Assembly: GCF_029255145.1 (NCBI RefSeq)
Contig: NZ_JAPUVQ010000026.1
Location: 30,317-94,316, forward strand
DNA: 64,000 nucleotides
Source of the DNA: Accumulibacter sp003538495
Lineage (GTDB): Bacteria; Pseudomonadota; Gammaproteobacteria; Burkholderiales; Rhodocyclaceae
Reading direction: 5' to 3'
How positions within the stretch are numbered: position 1 is the first letter of the stretch; each line of letters opens with the position of its first letter. Of the stretch, positions 59,818 through 64,000 are shown one piece after another. The notes beneath the pieces are model-generated. The model was not told the DNA's origin. It did not search any database and saw only the letters and a list, made by a program, of their open reading frames with translations. Position numbers and translations under genes: made by a program.

Positions 59818-60797
59818 GCCGTTTCTCCTCTGGCGACCGCTTTGGGTTTCGACAGGACCAGGCTGGCCACCACCGACACCAGAATGGTGCCGGCAACAAT
59901 CGCCAGCGACCACTGGATCGGCAGATGGAACCACGGCGCGGCCAGCATCTTGCCACCAATGAAGAGCAGCACGAGGGCCAGCCCATACTTGAGCAAGTGG
60001 AAGCGATCCGCCATGTCGGCGAGCAGGAAATACAGTGCGCGCAGGCCCATGATGGCGAAGATGTTCGAGGTGAACACGATGAATGGATCGGAGGTGACGG
60101 CGAAGATCGCCGGGATGCTGTCTACCGCGAACACCATGTCGCTGGCCTCGATCAAGACCAGCACGAGAAACATCGGCGTCACCCACAGGACGCCGTTCTG
60201 GCGGACGAAGAAGGATTCGCCGTGGAAGGTCGGCGTGATGCGCAGGTGGCCGCGCAGCCAGCGCAGCAGCGGATTTTTCCCCAGGTCGGGCTCGTGCCCG
60301 GCGAAGATCAGCATCTTGATGCCGGTGATCACCAGGAAGGCGCCGAAGACATACAACACCCAGGCAAACTCCGATACCAGCCAGACCCCGGCCAGGATCA
60401 TCCCGGCGCGCATGACAATGGCGCCGAGCACGCCATAGAGCAGCACGCGGCGCTGCAGTTCCGGCGGTACCGCGAAGTAGCCAAAGATCATGACGAAGAC
60501 GAACATGTTGTCTACCGACAACGACTGCTCGATCAGGTAGCCGGCGAGGAATTCGAGCGTCTTGCGCTGGGCCACCGCGGCGCCCTGCGTGCCGTTCAGA
60601 TACCACCACAGCAGGCCGGCAAAGACCAGTGCCAGGCAGACCCAGGCGATCACCCAGGCCAGCGCCTCCTTGACCGCCACCCGGTGTGCCTTGCGGCCAC
60701 CGAAGACGAACAGGTCGAGCGCCAGCATGCCCAGCACGAAGGCAATGAAGCCGGCCCACATCGGGCCCGTGGCGAAGCTGTCGATGTTGGCGGTCAT
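59814..60797 (-). CDS. TerC/Alx family membrane protein
   Basis: 327-residue integral membrane protein with about nine hydrophobic helices. Conserved segments include SLSVDNMFVFVMIFGYFAVP and EASDMVFAVDSIPAIFAVTS with acidic residues in membrane helices. Alx/TerC proteins export Mn2+ or are linked to pH/tellurite stress. The ATG at 60797 sits inside the stop of a small upstream frame, so coupling is likely. Followed by the stress protein gene with a 4-base overlap. Confidence 0.85.
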   Translation of the reverse strand: MTANIDSFATGPMWAGFIAFVLGMLALDLFVFGGRKAHRVAVKEALAWVIAWVCLALVFAGLLWWYLNGTQGAAVAQRKTLEFLAGYLIEQSLSVDNMFVFVMIFGYFAVPPELQRRVLLYGVLGAIVMRAGMILAGVWLVSEFAWVLYVFGAFLVITGIKMLIFAGHEPDLGKNPLLRWLRGHLRITPTFHGESFFVRQNGVLWVTPMFLVLVLIEASDMVFAVDSIPAIFAVTSDPFIVFTSNIFAIMGLRALYFLLADMADRFHLLKYGLALVLLFIGGKMLAAPWFHLPIQWSLAIVAGTILVSVVASLVLSKPKAVARGETA

Positions 60798-60952
60798 GCA
60801 GCACGCTCCGTGCCGCCGAGCAGCGGCGCCATGATCTGGCCGGCGTCCAGTGTCGCGTCCCTCTGCCGGACTTGCGGCTGGTATTGCGCCGGCAGCTGCC
60901 TGGCGGCGCCGAGCGGGTGCTGGAAGGCATCGCGCAGCATGGCCGTGTTCAT
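60794..60952 (-). CDS. Possible leader peptide of the terC operon
   Basis: 52-codon frame whose stop overlaps the terC start by 4 bases. Sequence MNTAMLRDAFQHPLGAARQL, later LDAGQIMAPLLGGTERA is plausible but no family matches. E. coli alx is controlled by a pH-sensing RNA leader, so an upstream control region would fit. Confidence 0.35.
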   Translation of the reverse strand: MNTAMLRDAFQHPLGAARQLPAQYQPQVRQRDATLDAGQIMAPLLGGTERAA

Positions 60953-61046
60953 CGTCCGCCCGCCGGCGCAATAGCGCTTGGCGACCATACCCGGCGCGCG
61001 GCCAAGGCTATCACGATGCCTGTCGGTGGCAGGTCGGCAGGCCGTT

Positions 61047-61403
61047 TCATGGCGTTTCGTCGGTGAACGGTTGTTGCCGCGTGGCAGAAATCATCGGGAA
61101 ATCGCGCCGCCGCGCCAGATGGCGATCGAGCGTGTGGCCGACGCGTTCGGTCGCGCGGTCGATGGCGACGTAAAGGTCGGTCTGGATATCCTCGACGATC
61201 AGGGCGGGAGCGCCCTTGAGGCGGACTTCGATGGCGCAGCATTTGTCCTCGCCGCCGCGCGGGCCATTGACATCGAAAAGACGCACGACGATGCGCGTGA
61301 CGACGTCCCGACCATGATTCATGGCGTAGGCGACACGCATGGCCACATGCTGGCGCAACCCGTCGGTCAGCAGGATGTCTTGCGTTTGGATCTTCAGGTT
61401 CAT
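61047..61403 (-). CDS. Ribosome hibernation factor of the HPF/RaiA family
   Basis: 118-residue, short HPF/RaiA-type protein. Start MNLKIQTQDILLTDGLRQHV, then VVTRIVVRLFDVNGPRGG and VRLKGAPALIVEDIQTDLYV matches family beta-alpha-beta pattern. It binds the ribosomal decoding region in stress or stationary phase. An earlier Met is less likely as it would extend into the divergent promoter. Divergent from the NhaR-like gene. Confidence 0.75.
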   Translation of the reverse strand: MNLKIQTQDILLTDGLRQHVAMRVAYAMNHGRDVVTRIVVRLFDVNGPRGGEDKCCAIEVRLKGAPALIVEDIQTDLYVAIDRATERVGHTLDRHLARRRDFPMISATRQQPFTDETP

Positions 61404-61518
61404 GGCACTCCTCTGGCTGGATTGACAGACGACAGCCGCAGTATGGGCGCCGGAATAGTTCGATACAAACAGATATAAAGATGCATTATGATCGGAAAAC
61501 ACGAACATCGGAGGTGGC

Positions 61519-62430
61519 GTGATCAACTACAAGCATTTGCACTACTTCGTCACTGTCGCCCGCTCGGGCGGCGTCACTCGCGCGGCGGAGCGCCTGCATC
61601 TGACGCCCCAGACGCTGTCCGGGCAAATCTCCCTGTTGGAAGAACGGCTGGGCGTGACGCTGTTCCGGCGCGTCGGGCGCCGGCTGGATCTGACCGAAAC
61701 GGGCAAGCTGGCGCTCTCCTACGCCGAGGAAATCTTCCAGACCGGGGCCGAGCTGGAAGACTTGCTGAAGAATGGCGCCGAGGAACGGTTCATCACCTTC
61801 CGCGTTGGCATCGCCGACGTCGTGCCGAAATTCATCGCTCATCGCCTGCTTGCGCCGGTGCTGGGACTTCCCGCGGCGATGCGCCTGATTTGTCAGGAGG
61901 ACCGCCTGGAACGTCTGCTGGCGGATCTGGCGATCCACCGTCTCGACATGGTGCTGGCCGACCGCCCCATGCCGCCGGGCACGGAGATCAAGGGCTACAG
62001 CCATCCGCTCGGGGAATCGGGGGTCGCTTTCATGGCTGCGCCCGCGTTGGCTGCGCGACTAACGGGCGGCTTCCCGGAGTGCCTGGATGGCGCGCCCCTG
62101 CTGCTGCCCGGGCGCGATAGCGCCCTTCACGGCGCCCTGCCGCGCTGGCTGGAACGGCAGGGGAAGCGTGTGCGCATCGTCGGCGAATTCGACGACAGCG
62201 CCTTGATGAAGGCTTTCGGCGAAGCCGGCGCCGGGGCCTTCCCGACGCCGGCGGCCAGCGTCCCGGACGTGACGGCGCACTACAAGGTTGTCAAACTGGG
62301 GGAAACGGAGGAGATCCGCGAGCGATTTTTCCTCATTTCAGCCGAGCGGCGGCTGACCCATCCCGCTGCGCGGGCGGTCAGCGAGAATGCGCGGGCCGGA
62401 GTGTTCACCACACGGCCCCAGGCCGGTTGA
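61519..62430 (+). CDS. LysR-type regulator, NhaR-like
   Basis: 303 residues from GTG 61519 with GGAGG upstream. The HTH (residues 1-60) reads YKHLHYFVTVARSGGVTRAA, LHLTPQTLSGQISLLEERLG, typical of NhaR. The LysR substrate domain follows. NhaR activates the Na+/H+ antiporter gene nhaA in E. coli, so a link to Na+ or osmotic stress is plausible here. Divergent from the hibernation-factor gene; the AT-rich 115-base gap may hold its operator. Confidence 0.8.
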   Translation: MINYKHLHYFVTVARSGGVTRAAERLHLTPQTLSGQISLLEERLGVTLFRRVGRRLDLTETGKLALSYAEEIFQTGAELEDLLKNGAEERFITFRVGIADVVPKFIAHRLLAPVLGLPAAMRLICQEDRLERLLADLAIHRLDMVLADRPMPPGTEIKGYSHPLGESGVAFMAAPALAARLTGGFPECLDGAPLLLPGRDSALHGALPRWLERQGKRVRIVGEFDDSALMKAFGEAGAGAFPTPAASVPDVTAHYKVVKLGETEEIRERFFLISAERRLTHPAARAVSENARAGVFTTRPQAG

Positions 62431-62788
62431 GCAGGGACTGCGCCGCACAGCCGCTGTGCATGACGACGACCGTTGCTCCCTTGGGCGAACCGACCGCACC
62501 GCCACGCCTGATGCCCGCCGGTGCGCCGCCGCTCCGGGAGACGCGAGTTGCCATCATGGGTGGGGACGAGCCCCGAACTCAACCGGCGCGGGAGTGCGAA
62601 TTCGACCAGCGCATTGACTGGTAGGGGGTGCAGGTGTCGCTGCGCAAAGGTCCAGATTGAAGCAAGACGAGTCGTCATCGCCGGTCGTGACAGACACGGG
62701 CAAAGCGGGATTCGGATCGCTTTTGATCGGTTCCCGCGACCCAGTCCGAGATTGACACCGCTTCACGCGAGCTCATACACTCCCGACG
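62431..62788. other. 358-bp region upstream of the efflux protein gene
   Basis: No convincing gene, although several short frames stay open on both strands; none has a good RBS and recognisable sequence. It probably contains the promoter of the NodT-type gene. No RNA or repeat was recognised. Confidence 0.4.
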
Positions 62789-62830
62789 GTGCCGTTGGAT
62801 TTCCTATCCTTTATCCTTGATCGCCGCATG

Positions 62831-63919
62831 ATGGGCGGTCGGAGTTCCCTGGCATCACCGGTTGCCAGGCCTCGGCGTACGCGTTCGCGCGCCGGGCTCT
62901 GGCGTGCCGGAGGAGTGCCGATCGCTTGGGCGTTCGCCCTGCTGTCGTCCGGATGCATGATCGGTCCCGACTTCAAGCGCCCGTCGGCACAGGTCGCCGA
63001 TGACTGGATGGAGGCCGGCAGCACGACGATGGATTCCGGCCGCGCGCAGTATCGCGACTGGTGGTCGTCGCTCAAGGACCCGGTGCTGTCGAAGCTGATC
63101 GACCTCGCCTATGAGCAGAACCTGACCCTCCTGGCCGCCGGCGTCCGCGTCCTTGAGGCGCGCGCACAGCTTGGGGTCGCCATCGGCGAGTTCTACCCGC
63201 AGCAGCAACAGCTGGGCGCCACGGCGAGCTACAGCCGGATCCCGGTCTCGGGACCCTACGTTCCCGTCAGCAACACTTTCTGGCAGCTCGCGTTCGGCGC
63301 GCAGGTCGGATGGGAGCTCGACGTATGGGGAAAGGTACGGCGCGGAATCGAGTCGGCCAGCGGCGCCTTTCTCGCGTCGGTCGCCGCCTACGACGATGTG
63401 CTCGTCACCCTGATCGGCGATGTAGCCAGCACCTATGTCAAGATCCGCACCATCGACGTCCAGCTGGACATCGCCCGCGAGAACGTCCTGCGCCAGCGGC
63501 AGGCCCTCGCGATCGCGCGCGCCCGATTCGAGGGAGGCGTGGTTACCAGGCGCGACGTTTACCAGGCGGAGAACGTCCTCGGCGCGACCGAAGCGACGAT
63601 TCCCCAGCTCAGTATCGAGCGGCGGAAAGCGACAAACGCGCTCAGCGTGCTGCTCGGCATGCCGCCAGCGCCCCTCGACGACTGGCTGGCGGGAAAGTCG
63701 GGGATCCCGGTCGCGCCCGCGAGCCTGGCCGTGGGCATTCCCGCGGATCTCTTGCGGCGCCGACCCGACGTTCGCCAGGCGGAGCTCAAGGCAGCGGCGC
63801 AGTCCGCTCAGATCGGCCTCGCCAAGGGGGCGCTCTTCCCCTCCTTCTCTCTGGCCGGGAACATCGGTACCCTGAGTTGTCGGCGCCGGGGTGAAACCGG
63901 CGTCCACAAGCCGACATAA
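62831..63919 (+). pseudogene. NodT-family outer membrane efflux lipoprotein, 3' end broken
   Basis: Outer membrane channel of an RND-type tripartite efflux system. The lipobox LLSSGC and MIGPDFKRPS following it, then YRDWWSSLKDPVLSKLIDLA and ELDVWGKVRRGIESASG with RRRPDVRQAELKAAAQSAQI are typical of NodT. ATG 62831 or 62828, with GTG 62789 also possible. After SLAGNIGTLS the frame becomes CRRRGETGVHKPT and stops at 63919; the family normally continues about 100 residues. The change coincides with a possible insertion sequence end near 63880. Confidence 0.75.
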
Positions 63920-64000
63920 ATCTGGTGCGAGCAATGCGGTAACTGCAGCCTGCAACTTCGGTTTGAGGGCGCAAAGAGAGGGCCGCCCGGCCCGTGGGCA
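63879..64000. mobile_element. Possible insertion sequence end disrupting the efflux gene
   Basis: From about TGTCGGCGCCGGGGTGAAAC (63879-63898) onwards the sequence no longer encodes the NodT protein. TGTCGGCGCC-type ends resemble those of some IS21-like elements, and an open leftward frame runs through it. The window stops before anything diagnostic appears. Confidence 0.35.

Noticed and set aside
62427..62624. Small gene after the NhaR-like regulator
   Set aside because: TTG start, no RBS and low-complexity sequence; probably chance open frame in GC-rich DNA.
1..64000. tRNA or rRNA genes
   Set aside because: No cloverleaf-like or rRNA-like sequence was noticed in any gap on reading; not tested by computation.

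Overview
The window is a high-GC proteobacterial chromosome segment carrying one complete Mu-type transposable prophage. The flanking genes (nuoK-nuoL-nuoM-nuoN, a Nudix hydrolase, a two-haem cytochrome c, yceH, prfC, a DUF2789 protein, htpX, terC, a ribosome-hibernation factor and an NhaR-like regulator) look most like a betaproteobacterium of the Rhodocyclales, possibly Accumulibacter-like. That placement is inference from protein resemblance only.

Left host region (1-15327). The distal end of the complex I operon closes with a clear intrinsic terminator. It is followed by a Nudix hydrolase, then a leftward set (cytochrome c, yceH, prfC) and a short DUF2789 gene. Next comes a leftward operon that reads floA (flotillin-like, frameshifted), a small membrane protein, a YqaA-like VTT protein, a NavAb-like voltage-gated sodium channel and the membrane protease HtpX. 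Most of its junctions are 4-base overlaps. Upstream of floA lies the 3' part of a DUF4914 gene.

Prophage (15328-58074, 42,747 bp). It begins TG and ends CA, is flanked by the 5-bp target duplication ACATT (15323-15327 and 58075-58079), and interrupts the DUF4914 gene. Removing the phage and one ACATT copy restores an exact 630-residue reading frame. The map is: a leftward repressor and divergent early promoter; Ner-like and HTH proteins; MuA transposase and MuB ATPase; small early genes including GemA, DUF3164 and HU; a lysozyme-like gene; a Mor-type activator; a structured leader; Rha; an unusual fibre-like module (28781-32403); TraR-like, DUF2730 and wHTH proteins; terminases, portal and MuF; a central low-density region; protease/scaffold, decoration and major head proteins; DUF1320, gpG, gp37 and tail terminator; tail tube, tape measure and large tail-tip proteins. 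There is no sheath gene, so it should be a siphovirus of the B3/D3112 type.

Right host region (58075-64000). The 5' part of DUF4914 is followed by a frameshifted universal stress protein gene coupled to terC, then a HPF/RaiA-like gene, a divergent NhaR-like LysR gene, and a NodT-family outer membrane efflux lipoprotein whose frame breaks near the window edge.

Points most worth following up: the exact insertion and reconstruction; a repeated double-hairpin element upstream of both DUF4914 and floA; the floA/VTT/Nav/HtpX operon; an 18-bp palindromic element repeated ahead of two late phage operons; a CoiA-like zinc-ribbon cargo gene in the early region; a hairpin leader before the Rha pair; and an in-frame amber codon in the tape measure gene.
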